Shown here one piece after another: positions 1 through 8,940 of a DNA stretch of 64,000 bases (position 1 is the stretch's first letter; each line of letters begins with the position of its first letter). The stretch comes from [Scytonema hofmanni] UTEX 2349 (GTDB taxonomy: Bacteria; Cyanobacteriota; Cyanobacteriia; Cyanobacteriales; Nostocaceae). The notes under the pieces were generated by a model. It was not told the origin of the DNA, did no database searches, and saw nothing but the letters and a program-made list of their open reading frames with translations. Made by a program: the position numbers and the translations under genes. The stretch spans positions 4,371,512 to 4,435,511 of the forward strand of contig NZ_KK073768.1 of the NCBI RefSeq assembly GCF_000582685.1. Reading direction: 5' to 3'.

Positions 1-386
1 CTAAATTCTTCCACTACAATCAAATCGTCAATGCGACTAGCAAATGCTGTCCGCAATGCTAAACGCCGCTCTTTACGGTTCATCTTCAGGTCATAATCTC
101 TGGGCTTTGGTCCAAAGATCACACCACCACCACGCCACAGGGGTGAACGAATTGATCCGGCACGCGCTCTTCCTGTACCTTTTTGCCGCCACGGTTTGCG
201 ACCACCACCTCTAACTTCTGCACGGGTCTTTGTACTGGCAGTTCCCTGGCGAGCATTGGTCATTTGTCTCACTAAGGCTCTATGCACAATATGAGACGCC
301 GTTGTTTCTTTGGCAACTCGCAAATCGAAGCTTTTCTCTCCGACTTGTTCTCCTTGCCAATTTTTAACTACACACTCAAATGTCAT
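1..386 (-). CDS. rplD: 50S ribosomal protein L4, partial (runs off window edge)
   Basis: Large-subunit ribosomal protein L4, which lines the exit tunnel. The frame opens at ATG 386-384 and reads MTFECVVKNWQGEQVG, then the family's conserved segment GGGRKPWRQKGTGRARAG and the RSPLWRGGG / FGPKPRDYDLKMNRKERR stretch. The gene runs off the left edge after about 128 codons, of roughly 210 in the family. It follows rplC on the same strand after a 152-bp spacer, the usual start of the S10 operon. The spacer is longer than usual because it holds a heptamer repeat, so expression may depend partly on read-through of this spacer. Confidence 0.96.
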   Translation of the reverse strand, partial: MTFECVVKNWQGEQVGEKSFDLRVAKETTASHIVHRALVRQMTNARQGTASTKTRAEVRGGGRKPWRQKGTGRARAGSIRSPLWRGGGVIFGPKPRDYDLKMNRKERRLALRTAFASRIDDLIVVEEF

Positions 387-429
387 TTTTTTGTCCTTTG
401 TTCTTTGTTAGTTGTTAGTTGTTATTTAT

Positions 430-467
430 TGGGCAATGGGCATTGGGCGTTGGGCAATGGGCATTGG
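430..467. repeat. heptameric short tandem repeat between rplC and rplD
   Basis: About five copies of a 7-base unit, GGGCAAT alternating with GGGCATT. It lies inside the ribosomal operon spacer, downstream of rplC and upstream of the rplD start. The same unit recurs at 31288-31354 and 47018-47050. This class of repeat is typical of filamentous cyanobacteria. Confidence 0.85.
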
Positions 468-538
468 TAATAATTCTTTCCCCTTTCCCACGAGTCCCTT
501 TCCCCCTCTTCAAATTCCCACTAACCACTAACCACTAA

Positions 539-1174
539 CTACTTACCAACTTTATTGGTTGGAATAATACTTATCAATGCTCCGGGTTTACCAGGAATAG
601 CTCCCTTAATTAGCAATAAGTTACGTTCTAGGTCTACTCGCACTACAGTCAGCTTGCGAATTGTGATGCGCTTCCCACCCAAACGTCCTGCCATCCGCTT
701 ACCTGGATAGACACGACCGGGTGTTGTACCCGCACCAATCGAACCGGGTGCTCTATGGTTTTTTGAACCGTGTGACATGGGTCCACGACCAAAGTTGTTT
801 CGTTTCTGGTTCCCTGCGAAACCGCGACCGATACTTTTACCGCTTATATCTACAATTTGACCTGCACTAAAAATATCTGCCGTAATTTGTTGACCTAAAG
901 AATACTCACTAGCGTTCTCAATGTGATATTCCCGTAAGTGACGCAATGCTGGAGCCTCTGATTTTGCCAGATGTCCCAGTAAAGGCTTGTTTAAAGCCTT
1001 TGGCTTCACTTCACGATAGCCAACTTGAATGGCAGAGTAACCGTCGGTCTGTTTTGTTTTTACTTGTGTTACTGTGCATGGTCCCGCTTGGACGATAGTG
1101 ATAGGAATGGATACTCCTGCTTCGTCAAAGATTTGGGTCATGCCCAGTTTGGTGCCGAGAATGCCTACAGACAC
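539..1174 (-). CDS. rplC: 50S ribosomal protein L3
   Basis: Large-subunit protein L3, an early assembly protein near the peptidyl-transferase centre. The 211-residue product starts MSVGILGTKLGMTQIFDEAG, the canonical L3 N-terminus, and carries the conserved RNNFGRGPMSHGSKNHRAPG loop and the GRVYPGKRMAGRLGG segment. Length is normal. It is the first gene of the S10 operon and is divergent from ndhN, an arrangement I associate with cyanobacteria. The 1-kb gap upstream should contain its promoter. Confidence 0.97.
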   Translation of the reverse strand: MSVGILGTKLGMTQIFDEAGVSIPITIVQAGPCTVTQVKTKQTDGYSAIQVGYREVKPKALNKPLLGHLAKSEAPALRHLREYHIENASEYSLGQQITADIFSAGQIVDISGKSIGRGFAGNQKRNNFGRGPMSHGSKNHRAPGSIGAGTTPGRVYPGKRMAGRLGGKRITIRKLTVVRVDLERNLLLIKGAIPGKPGALISIIPTNKVGK

Positions 1175-2210
1175 AGTTACTGGCTCTCCTTATCTACTTA
1201 CTTTTAAAATCGGATTCATCAAACACTCGTTTCAATGCCCAAACTAGGGCATTTCGCAGCAAGCGGACGCTTCTGGCTGCAACAAGGGTATCCTTCTAGG
1301 GTTGCTGAATCCGTTTATTTTCACTCTTTGCAGCTAAAATCATCTTCCCGATTGGAAATCTTCAGTGAGTGAAATTAACTTTGCGCTTACTTTATAGCTT
1401 TGCGCTTTGTGCAGCAATGCTTCGTCCCTTAAGCGATCGCTATGGCACTTTCTGGCGGACACTGCTTTTGACGAAGAAATGAAAACGACTTGCGTCACAC
1501 TTCATGTGTCCGTGTTGCAGTGGGACTTAAGCATACAATCGCTGCTCAGTATCCCTTGACTGAGACTGATGCAATGTCATCAAACCATGATGAATGCTCA
1601 GTTTTTACTTCACTAAAAACATCAAGCGATCGCTTAATGTTTTGCCTAGTTTCAAGAGAGACGCATGAGTGAATGCGCTTTTTTCCTTAGGTTGTGCTTT
1701 GGGTTTTATTCCAATGCTCCTAAGTTTACTCAAGGCTCTATTAGTTTATCAGCTTCTTACCCATCCGAGCGATTATATCACATTTTGGATTTAATTATCA
1801 ACCTTAAATGCTAAAACTAGCTAGGAATCTAATTAGAAGGTAAACTAATTTTATATTTTGCTCACAATCTAATAATATAGATCATCTATTTACGTTTGTC
1901 TATAATTTTTCGTTTTTCACCGACACCCTGAAGGGTGCGGCTATACAAACGAAGCCCACCTTCGTGGGCTAAGAGTTATATATACACGAAGGTGGGCTTT
2001 GTACGCACAACGCTCCAGGCTAAAGTCAACAGAGCTAATCAGGTCTGAAAACTCTTGGTGAATGACTAAATATTAAGAAAACCTATATTATATTCAGCTT
2101 AAGTAATAAGAGCGGGTGGAGCTAATCTAACTTATAAGTTTGTTATCTAACTAAATATATCGATTAACAGTGAATAATAGAGATATATAAGTGGGATAAT
2201 ACGAAAATCT
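1175..2210. other. long divergent intergenic region rplC/ndhN
   Basis: About 1 kb without a convincing gene; the only open frames (around 1025-1207 and 1490-1672) have no recognisable protein character. It must hold the promoters of both rplC and ndhN. It contains HIP1-like GCGATCGC sites and a strong inverted repeat at 1945-2002, whose arms contain AGCCCACCTTCGTG and its complement around an AT-rich loop. The arm sequence matches the internal hairpin of the MITE family found at 41908, 52774 and 57141, so this is probably a remnant of that family. Confidence 0.6.
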
Positions 2211-2690
2211 ATGGCACTAATAACCACTGGCAAACCTTTCATTCGCGACCTGGAAAAATTTGGCACTCTTGGGGTGTACGCACCTCTGGAAGGGGGTTTT
2301 GAAGGTCGGTATCAACGCCGACTGCGTGCGGCTGGTTATGTCACTTTGCACATTACCGCAAGAGGACTGGGCGATTTAGCTGCTTATTTGACGGGAGTTC
2401 ATGGAATCAGACCTCCTCACCTGGGTAAAAAAACTACCCCTAATGGTGCAGCAGTCGGCTTTGTCTACTATGTACCACCGATTATCAATTATCAGCTAGA
2501 ACATCTACCACCAAAGTCAAAGGGTCTAGTGTTGTGGATTATTGAAGGGCATATTCTTTCCAATCAGGAAGTTGAATATTTAGCGTCTTTGCCTAGTATA
2601 GATCCACGAGTAAAAGTAGTTCTCGAAAGAGGAGGCGATCGCTTCTTCCGTTGGACACCTCTGGAGAAAACACTTTTAGTTGCTAGTTAA
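2211..2690 (+). CDS. ndhN: NAD(P)H-quinone oxidoreductase subunit N
   Basis: Subunit of the cyanobacterial and chloroplast NDH-1 complex, which moves electrons into plastoquinone in cyclic electron flow and respiration at the thylakoid membrane. The 159-residue protein begins MALITTGKPFIRDLEKFGTL and has the family's YQRRLRAAGY and GLGDLAAYLTGVHGIRPPHLG motifs. Length is typical. It is a single gene, divergent from rplC and convergent with the acetyltransferase downstream. The short 3' spacer has a hairpin made of inverted heptamers (AGTCAACAGTCAATAGTC / GACTTTTGACTATGGAC), which could serve as a bidirectional terminator. Confidence 0.95.
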   Translation: MALITTGKPFIRDLEKFGTLGVYAPLEGGFEGRYQRRLRAAGYVTLHITARGLGDLAAYLTGVHGIRPPHLGKKTTPNGAAVGFVYYVPPIINYQLEHLPPKSKGLVLWIIEGHILSNQEVEYLASLPSIDPRVKVVLERGGDRFFRWTPLEKTLLVAS

Positions 2691-2743
2691 CAGTTAAGAG
2701 TCAACAGTCAATAGTCAACAGTCCAATAACTAATGACTTTTGA

Positions 2744-3229
2744 CTATGGACTTTTGACTCCTAACTCTTTGAGCATTTCTATGGTACTGATGCGAAAACC
2801 GCAGGATGCAAATAATCGTCGTGCTGCTTCGTTGACAGCTGTGGTATCAAGCCGAATTTGCTGAATTTCCATTTCTTGGAAGCGTTCGACACACAACATG
2901 ACCATTTTTTGCGCTACTCGGTTTTGCCGATATTCTGGTTCAACCCAGATATCGTGAATAAAAGCATATTCCTGTAAACGGTAAATGGGAATTTCTCGCT
3001 CAACTGTCGCTACTAGAAACCCCCCCAATTTACCTTCATCTTCGGCTACTAGGAAGACATTGCGATCGCTACTATTCGCTAACCGCGTCAACCATTTTTC
3101 ATAACGCTGTTCTGGATAAGGTAAAAATCCATATTTGGCTGTATCCCAATTTTCGTGCAATTCACAAATTTTAGCAACCATTGGTAAAACTTTGGGTACA
3201 TCGTCTGATGTGGCACTGCGAATTAGCAT
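2744..3229 (-). CDS. GNAT family N-acetyltransferase
   Basis: Predicted acetyl-CoA-dependent N-acetyltransferase of unknown substrate, 161 residues from the ATG at 3229 (MLIRSATSDDVPKVLPMVAK). I chose this start because the longer reading upstream overlaps the preceding permease gene and lacks family character. The fold is visible: an N-terminal strand and helix, FLVAEDEGKLGGFLVATV, then the acetyl-CoA loop region WVEPEYRQNRVAQKMVMLC and the C-terminal RLDTTAVNEAARRLFASCGF. It lies 26 bp after the ABC-2 permease on the same strand, so the two are probably co-transcribed. No substrate can be inferred. Confidence 0.85.
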   Translation of the reverse strand: MLIRSATSDDVPKVLPMVAKICELHENWDTAKYGFLPYPEQRYEKWLTRLANSSDRNVFLVAEDEGKLGGFLVATVEREIPIYRLQEYAFIHDIWVEPEYRQNRVAQKMVMLCVERFQEMEIQQIRLDTTAVNEAARRLFASCGFRISTIEMLKELGVKSP

Positions 3230-3255
3230 TTTGGATAATTGGCTTTTTGCAAATG

Positions 3256-4083
3256 TTAATCTTGTTGGTGGGCAAAAATGTAAGCACCCCACAGAGAAAG
3301 AGCGATCGCCATCACTAACAAAATCGGTATGCTGTACCAAGGAAACTGGGACAATGGCAAATAAGCAGCTGCACGCAGTCCTAAGGTGGCATAAGTAAGG
3401 GGTAACAAATAAACTACAACTTTTAAAGCTGCGGGTAATGTATTTGGGTCAAAGAAAGTTCCTCCGAGAAAGGACATGGGGATGATGATAAAGTTGTTGT
3501 AGAGTCCGACAGCTTCAAGCGATCGCACAGTTAACCCGACAATTACCCCCAAGCCAGAAAAAACGGCACAACTCAGCACTAACAATAACAAAAACAACGG
3601 GTGCAGAAAACGCCAGTTACCAGTAAACAGTAGCGCTACCAAAATTACACCCAGCGAAGTCAACAACCCCCGCATTACTCCCGCTAGCATTTTACCAATA
3701 TGCAAAGCTAAAGGATGCACAGGGACAAGCAACAATTCCTCAAAGCTTTTGGTAAACAGTCTCTCACCACAAATCGAAAACGTCGTCCCCACAAAACTGA
3801 CTGTCATCGACGACAGCGCCACCATCCCTGGCAAAATGAATTCTAAGTAGCTCTTATAATCACCACTAATTCCTACCCCTGGTTTAATTGAACCTCCCAA
3901 ACCAAAGCCAAAAGCGAGAATGTATACCAGTGGAGAGATTAAGCCTGATGTAGCTAGTTGTGGAATTCTGACACGTAAATCCAGCCATTCACCCCAAAAA
4001 ATAGTCAGACTATCAGCTATAAAGATTTGAATTTGTGAGGTTTTGAAGCTTTTGCTTAAGAGTCGCGGTCTTGTAGATGTCAC
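3256..4083 (-). CDS. ABC-2 type transporter permease
   Basis: Integral membrane subunit of an ABC-2 family exporter (the class that exports drugs, polysaccharides or lipids). About six hydrophobic helices follow a polar N-terminus, with the family signature region FGFGLGGSI and YLEFILPGMVALSSM, and PMSFLGGTFFDPNTLP before the last helices. The start is unclear: no ATG is well placed, GTG at 4083 is used here and TTG at 4104 is an alternative. No ATPase gene is adjacent, so the partner must be elsewhere. A GNAT gene follows directly. Confidence 0.85.
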   Translation of the reverse strand: MTSTRPRLLSKSFKTSQIQIFIADSLTIFWGEWLDLRVRIPQLATSGLISPLVYILAFGFGLGGSIKPGVGISGDYKSYLEFILPGMVALSSMTVSFVGTTFSICGERLFTKSFEELLLVPVHPLALHIGKMLAGVMRGLLTSLGVILVALLFTGNWRFLHPLFLLLLVLSCAVFSGLGVIVGLTVRSLEAVGLYNNFIIIPMSFLGGTFFDPNTLPAALKVVVYLLPLTYATLGLRAAAYLPLSQFPWYSIPILLVMAIALSLWGAYIFAHQQD

Positions 4084-4277
4084 TTTTTTTAAGTTATGTA
4101 TCAATTTTTTCTTAATTAATATTTTATATTTTTTGATGGTTTAACTATCCAAAGTATTAAAAGTCCAGATGGGGGGGACGAGGACTGTTGAAAAAAAATT
4201 AGATCGTTCCGCTCCGCTACACTTTATAAGGGTAAAGAAAAGAAGGGTAGAGGGGAAAAGAACTAAAGTATAAAGGG

Positions 4278-6791
4278 CTACTTAAGAATCCTCCCAACGG
4301 CGCAGACAACACGAAAACCGATATTGATGTAGATGTCGACGCGCCCCGCCCAAGTGTAGTAGGTGCGAGACGCGGAACGGCAGTCTTTAGGATCGTAGAA
4401 CCAGGAACCGCCCCGCAGCACATGAGACTGATTATCATTATTTATCCATGCACTTCCATTACTAGGCGCTCCTTTATAGCTATCATGCCAAGTATCTTGA
4501 CACCACTCCCAAACGTTTCCGTGCATGTCATATAATCCAGAGCCGTTTGGTGGAAAACTGCCTACTTCTGGTGTTTCTTGACGATATTTTCCTTTTGGCT
4601 CAGAAGCGTAAGTCCTATTTCCATCGTAGTTAACTAACTCAGTTGTAATCGTCTCGCCAAAATGAAATGGTGTATTTGTTCCTGCACGACAAGCATATTC
4701 CCATTCTGCTTCCGAGGGTAGGCGATATTTCCGCCCAGTCTTTTGACTGAGTTTGTTGCAAAATTCTACTGCATCATTCCAGGAAACTGACTCAACAAGA
4801 AGTTTTTTTCCCTTGAAATTGGATGGATTTGTACCCATCACTTGTTGATACTGTTCCTGGGTGACTTCAAACCTGCCCATAAAAAAAGCAGGCACATTTA
4901 CATCGTGCTGCGGACTTTCATTTGGGTTTCGACTTTTCTCCCTTGATGGTGAACCCATCTTAAAAGAACCACCAGGAATAGAGACCATTTCTAGAGTTAC
5001 ACCATTACCCAAGTCCTCCTTAAAAAACTTGGCTTGCTTGTTAGAATCTCGTTTAATTACCTGTCCCTTTTCATCTACCGTTACCGTTTCAAACTCAACA
5101 TTCCACAAGGGTAATCCGAATGCTTTCTCGGTTGTTGAGAGTGTGTATTTAGGTTTTGCTACAGAAATTGGTGTCGGTGATTGAACCTTAAAAATTTCAC
5201 GACCTACTACTGCTGTCACTAAACCTACACTTCCCAAGCCAGCCCACTTCAAAAATTTTTGTCGGCTAATTCGCTCTTGAGTCAGTTGAGTGGGTTGAGC
5301 AACGCTTGGCTGCTGAATCGGAGATTTAATCAATTCTTGGCTTGCTACAACTCTGCCTTCAATTGCAGTGATGTCCGTTTGCTTAAGTCCTAAACTCAAT
5401 TGAAGTATGTTTAACCTCAACCGAATAACATGACTCTTAAGGGAATTTCCGGCATTAATTGTTTTAATTAATTCTTGCTCATACTGCTGTAATTTTTGGC
5501 GATATTCTGCTTCCTCTCGCTGCTGTTTTGTTTCTGCCTCCTGCTGCTTCAGTCTTGCTGCTTCTTCTTGTTGTCGTTGTTTTTCTGCCTCTTGTTGTTT
5601 TCGATATTCTGCTTCCTTCTGGGCAATAATTGGCTGTTCAATCTGCAATACTTCTTCTTCTTTAAGTTGCAAAGATTGCTGCAATTGCTTCAATTTATTA
5701 CGACTTGCTCGACTAATGGGATATTCTCGCTCAATTGCTTCCGAGAAAGCTTGCTGATAAGGAACTAAATTCTGTCGATGTTCTTCTTGCTTTTGAGTCA
5801 ACAGTTCAGCACTTGCTGATCTACCTCCACTTGATGAAGTAACAGACTCGTCAGGTGCGATTGTAAATTTAAAACTTCCTTGCTGACGCAGCGCAATTCT
5901 GCCAATAGCGTCAATTGCATCCGAATCAATACGGGATACAGCTAAAACTCTCACCCATAATTGTTTTGCTAATGATAAATTACCTCTGTTTTCAGCTTGA
6001 GAGGCTTGATATTTTAATGGCTCTACATCTCTAAGTGTGGCAGTTTGCTCTAATAAAATAAAATACATTTTGTAAGGCGGTTCTGCCTGGAGATAAGGAT
6101 TTTGTGCTTCCTTTCCATAACGAGCATTCAAAGCGGGAACTTGGTAACGTAAATATTGTTCTAAACGCTCTACTGTGGCACAATTAGCCTCTCCCTGTAG
6201 TCGCAATCCCTCTAACAGTGAATAGGTAAATGAGCCATGTTCTAATTCCTCAATCTCCCAAGATTGTTTGTTAGCTGTGCAGGAATAAAAGGTGATAACT
6301 CCTTGATGCCTTTGTTCACCAATTCCCAATCCGGCTCTACTACTTTCATCTCGGCAAGCATCCAAAAACAATACTACATTATCAGCCCCGCTGCGCCGCA
6401 GTCTTTGGGTTACAAAATCAACAGAAATAGCAGTATGTTCTATGTCTCCTGGGTCACTATCTGAGAACATTAAATAATCTTGATCTTTATATCGATTGCC
6501 ATGACCTGCAAAGAAAAACCATAAATTATCTTCTGGCTTTAATAAAGGAGTTTGAATATTCTCAAACTGTGCGCGTAAAAATCGCCGCAAATGACCAAAA
6601 GTAGGTTGAGTAGGAATTGGCGGATTGGCTGCAATTGGCGCAGAATCGTCAGTGAAGAGGAAAACTTGATCAAATCTGGCATCTTGTTCAAACCAAGTTG
6701 CCATCACAGAAGCATCTCGCTTGGCAAAGTTTAGCGATCGCAGGTTTTCATAGTGATTAATCCCAACAACAATCGCCCAATTCCTACCCAT
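4278..6791 (-). CDS. caspase (p20)-coiled coil-TM-FGE/sulfatase-fold protein
   Basis: Multidomain protein, 837 residues from ATG 6791 (a TTG six bases upstream is the alternative). Residues 1 to about 245 are a caspase/metacaspase-like peptidase: MGRNWAIVVGINHYENL, catalytic His about 97 in FFFAGHGNRYKD and Cys about 146 in LFLDACRD. A region of about 150 residues follows, rich in Gln, Glu and Lys and predicted coiled coil. Next comes one hydrophobic segment (KWAGLGSVGLVTAVVG, near 515). From about 590 to the end is a formylglycine-generating-enzyme/EgtB-type fold (EMVSIPGGSFKMGS, RLPSEAEWEYACRAG, GNVWEWCQDTW, VLRGGSW). It lies 13 bp after a Pepco-like gene, so translation is probably coupled. 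I infer a membrane-tethered protease whose FGE-type domain may sense or bind a ligand. Both active-site residues are intact. Confidence 0.9.
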   Translation of the reverse strand: MGRNWAIVVGINHYENLRSLNFAKRDASVMATWFEQDARFDQVFLFTDDSAPIAANPPIPTQPTFGHLRRFLRAQFENIQTPLLKPEDNLWFFFAGHGNRYKDQDYLMFSDSDPGDIEHTAISVDFVTQRLRRSGADNVVLFLDACRDESSRAGLGIGEQRHQGVITFYSCTANKQSWEIEELEHGSFTYSLLEGLRLQGEANCATVERLEQYLRYQVPALNARYGKEAQNPYLQAEPPYKMYFILLEQTATLRDVEPLKYQASQAENRGNLSLAKQLWVRVLAVSRIDSDAIDAIGRIALRQQGSFKFTIAPDESVTSSSGGRSASAELLTQKQEEHRQNLVPYQQAFSEAIEREYPISRASRNKLKQLQQSLQLKEEEVLQIEQPIIAQKEAEYRKQQEAEKQRQQEEAARLKQQEAETKQQREEAEYRQKLQQYEQELIKTINAGNSLKSHVIRLRLNILQLSLGLKQTDITAIEGRVVASQELIKSPIQQPSVAQPTQLTQERISRQKFLKWAGLGSVGLVTAVVGREIFKVQSPTPISVAKPKYTLSTTEKAFGLPLWNVEFETVTVDEKGQVIKRDSNKQAKFFKEDLGNGVTLEMVSIPGGSFKMGSPSREKSRNPNESPQHDVNVPAFFMGRFEVTQEQYQQVMGTNPSNFKGKKLLVESVSWNDAVEFCNKLSQKTGRKYRLPSEAEWEYACRAGTNTPFHFGETITTELVNYDGNRTYASEPKGKYRQETPEVGSFPPNGSGLYDMHGNVWEWCQDTWHDSYKGAPSNGSAWINNDNQSHVLRGGSWFYDPKDCRSASRTYYTWAGRVDIYINIGFRVVCAVGRILK

Positions 6792-6804
6792 ATTCAAGTA
6801 CCAA

Positions 6805-7239
6805 TTATTTCCGCTTAAATTTAAAAGTCATCGCTCCTTTTCCCCCGGCTTTACCACCACCAATCCCAAACAAACTGATTTGTCCTTCACCATTGACTTC
6901 TACTGAGAGTTCGACCTCATTAAGCTGGATCTTAGAATCGGGTAGGTCAGCTTCATCAAGCATTTCCCGCATTGCTTGCAGAAACCCCTTCATTTCTTGC
7001 TTGAGTTTAGTTACCTCTACTTTGCGTCTGGTAATGACTATTTCGTCTTTTTTTCGGCTCACAACTATTTCTTCAGTGGTTTGGACACCACCAAGTAGTC
7101 CTCCTCTATCTCCACTGCTTCTTGCTCCACTGCTTCTAGTTACATTATCTGTGAATGTTTCAGTAGTTGTACTTGAGGCTTCAGCCGTTTCTTCGGTAAT
7201 AATCCAGATAGCTTTTGGGGTGGAATTTTCTGCTGACAT
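6805..7239 (-). CDS. Pepco-like protein encoded with the caspase
   Basis: 144-residue protein with a variable, Ser/Thr/Gly-rich middle and a conserved C-terminus (IQLNEVELSVEVNGEGQISL then GGGKAGGKGAMTFKFKRK). This matches my recollection of the Pepco (peptidase co-occurring) domain, found beside caspase and trypsin genes in predicted prokaryotic conflict systems. The N-terminal KAIWIITEE is also typical. It begins at ATG 7239 and ends just before the caspase-FGE start, the expected order of adaptor then effector. There is no signal peptide or membrane segment, so it should be cytosolic. Its biochemical role is unproven; acting as an adaptor or regulator of the protease is an inference. Confidence 0.72.
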   Translation of the reverse strand: MSAENSTPKAIWIITEETAEASSTTTETFTDNVTRSSGARSSGDRGGLLGGVQTTEEIVVSRKKDEIVITRRKVEVTKLKQEMKGFLQAMREMLDEADLPDSKIQLNEVELSVEVNGEGQISLFGIGGGKAGGKGAMTFKFKRK

Positions 7240-7473
7240 AAATTTAATTATTTAAATTATTTCTGATTTAACTCGCTTTTACTAAAGCTTACAGCACCGC
7301 TGTTCTGGCTTTTAGTTCGGCAACTTTTTAGTTCAATTGTATGAGACTACATTACTATTATTCAGTAGTAGGAAGAACAAATCAGTCAACACCAACCCAG
7401 AAATGGCTAAAAATTGGGCGCGATCGCCATTAACCACTACAACAATCTTCAGCACCTAAACTACACCAAACTA

Positions 7474-7680
7474 TGAAATAGCTTTTGCGATCTCCGAAAT
7501 AGCTTTTGCGATCTCCGAAATAGCTTTTGCGATCTCCGAAATAGCTTTTGCGATCTCCGAAATAGCTTTTGCGATCGCCGAAATAGCTTTTGCGATCTCC
7601 GAAATAGCTTTTGCGATCGCCGAAATAGCTTTTGCTGTCGCCGAAATAGCTTTTGCGATCGCCGAAATAGCTTTTGATAC
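7474..7680. repeat. 21-bp tandem repeat array (about 10 units, HIP1-bearing)
   Basis: About ten near-identical 21-base units, GAAATAGCTTTTGCGATCTCC, some with the HIP1 octamer GCGATCGC in place of GCGATCTC. Because 21 is a multiple of three, the minus strand stays open and would encode a seven-residue repeat (KAISEIA), starting from an ATG supplied by the flanking MITE end. I see no ribosome-binding site or unique protein sequence, so I treat it as a non-coding array. There are no spacers, so it is not CRISPR. Confidence 0.9.
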
Positions 7681-7766
7681 CATTTCTGTATGAAGATGCG
7701 CTTAATTAGCCTGCGTAGGCAGGCTTTGTTCGTGTAGCCGCGAGTTCACTCGTCGGGTTCTTAAGC
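7677..7766. mobile_element. degenerate MITE fragment, family A
   Basis: Begins with the terminal sequence ATACCATTTCTGTATGAAG, followed by the internal hairpins (CCTGCGTAGGCAGG and CGCGAGTTCACTCG) shared with full copies at 41908, 52774 and 57141. The right terminal repeat is missing, so this copy is truncated. It abuts the 21-bp array and no transposase is encoded. About 170 bp of otherwise featureless DNA follow before the next gene. Confidence 0.7.
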
Positions 7767-7934
7767 TATAGATGCCGAAGCTATGGGAGACTGTTTTGAA
7801 AAGGATGTGCGGTTTGACAATTAACTATTGACCCTTGACTATTGACCAATTTGAGCTAAGACTCGTCATACTTAAAGAGGGAGAATTGTTGAACTACTCC
7901 CGGCTATTTAAGGCGTGAAGTTGATTAAGCAACA

Positions 7935-8474
7935 ATGAGACGTAAATCTACTGGTAGAACAGTTACCAATTCTAAACCCCCTGGTATTCAATCTCCTGCG
8001 TTTAATTTCACCACTACGGCGATTTTGGCGGGGGTGTTTATTTTGGGAATTGGGATTGGTATTGCTTTTAGCTCTACAACCACCTTGACTCCATCAAACG
8101 TGGCTTCCCGCGAATTTATTGACACCAAAGCACCGAACCCTGAGATTTGCGTGCAGTATGGAGCTAGCGCTATGGTGATGGACGCCAGACTTTTTGTGAC
8201 ACTCAACCCGTTTAATGTCTACGTTGCTCAACCGAGTATGCGTCCTGGATGCGTTATTCGCCAAAATAACTGGGCACTTTTAGAGCAGCGAAAGCTCGTA
8301 TCATCGCAGCAGGTGAACGAATGCAAAAATCGCCTGAACACTTTTGGTTTTACGGGTAATTTGGATAGTGAAAAACCTGATATTAGGTGTATTTATCAAA
8401 ACGAAGCTGCTCAAAACTTCTTTATCAATCAACCAGGAGCAGTCTCACAACCACAGGAAACGGACAGATTCTAA
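7935..8474 (+). CDS. DUF3172 family membrane-anchored protein
   Basis: 179-residue protein starting MRRKSTGRTVTNSK, with one transmembrane helix near residues 29-48 (TTAILAGVFILGIGIGIAFS) and a soluble domain outside or in the lumen. The soluble part contains ICVQYGASAMVMDARLFVTL and YVAQPSMRPGCVIRQNNW, which I recognise as the cyanobacterial/plastid DUF3172 family. Three conserved-looking Cys are visible (CVQYG, PGCVI, VNECKN). Function is unknown. It stands alone, flanked by repeat-rich spacers. Confidence 0.8.
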   Translation: MRRKSTGRTVTNSKPPGIQSPAFNFTTTAILAGVFILGIGIGIAFSSTTTLTPSNVASREFIDTKAPNPEICVQYGASAMVMDARLFVTLNPFNVYVAQPSMRPGCVIRQNNWALLEQRKLVSSQQVNECKNRLNTFGFTGNLDSEKPDIRCIYQNEAAQNFFINQPGAVSQPQETDRF

Positions 8475-8573
8475 AAATAAAAAGAAGAAAGCGCTCAATT
8501 ATCTCTGAGAAGGGCTTGTCATTTCATTACCAGCATTTTTGTCGCAGTTAAATTGTCGTTCAATCCATACCCC

Positions 8574-8626
8574 GACTAGGGTTGTAAACCCTAGTCTAAT
8601 AGCTAAAGTCCTCTAAAAGAGGACTA
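8574..8626. repeat. two-hairpin palindromic repeat (REP-like doublet), copy 1
   Basis: A hairpin (GACTAGGG ... CCCTAGTC), the linker TAATAGCTAAAGTC, then a second hairpin (GTCCTCTAAAAGAGGAC). The linker is shared with the copy at 8808-8857 in the opposite orientation. Stem sequences vary while the architecture is kept. Confidence 0.75.
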
Positions 8627-8807
8627 AAAATACACCTATTTGATAAGATAGATTCCACTCCTAAGAACACATTTTATAACCCTTATACAGCAAGGCTTTT
8701 AGGAAATCTACAAAAATGTGTTTCTTTCATATATTGCTAGTGGCGATCGCCGCTAGTGAGGGGCTGACATCTTGCGCCATTCTCAATTAGCACCATAAGC
8801 CTTACTC

Positions 8808-8857
8808 AGTCGTCTTTAGACGACTTTAGCTATTAGCCTTAGAATTCATTCTAAGGC
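8808..8857. repeat. two-hairpin palindromic repeat (REP-like doublet), copy 2, inverted
   Basis: Reverse-orientation partner of the element at 8574: AGTCGTCTTTAGACGACT hairpin, GACTTTAGCTATTA linker, then the hairpin GCCTTAG AATT CTAAGGC. The two copies bracket about 180 bp with no gene. A fragment of MITE family A (CCTGCGTGGGCTAAT and CTTCACACAGAAG) follows at 8900-8934. Confidence 0.75.
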
Positions 8858-8940
8858 GGTTGTTGCAACTGATGCAAGATATCATTTTAACAGAGCTTAC
8901 CTGCGTGGGCTAATTAAACGCATCTTCACACAGAAGTCGC

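Noticed and set aside
4217..4438. 73-residue minus-strand frame at the caspase 3' end
   Set aside because: It overlaps the FGE domain in another frame and has no independent support.
7471..7683. 70-residue open frame MVSKAISAIAKAIS... on the minus strand
   Set aside because: It is wholly made of the 21-bp repeat, its ATG comes from a MITE end and no ribosome-binding site is visible.
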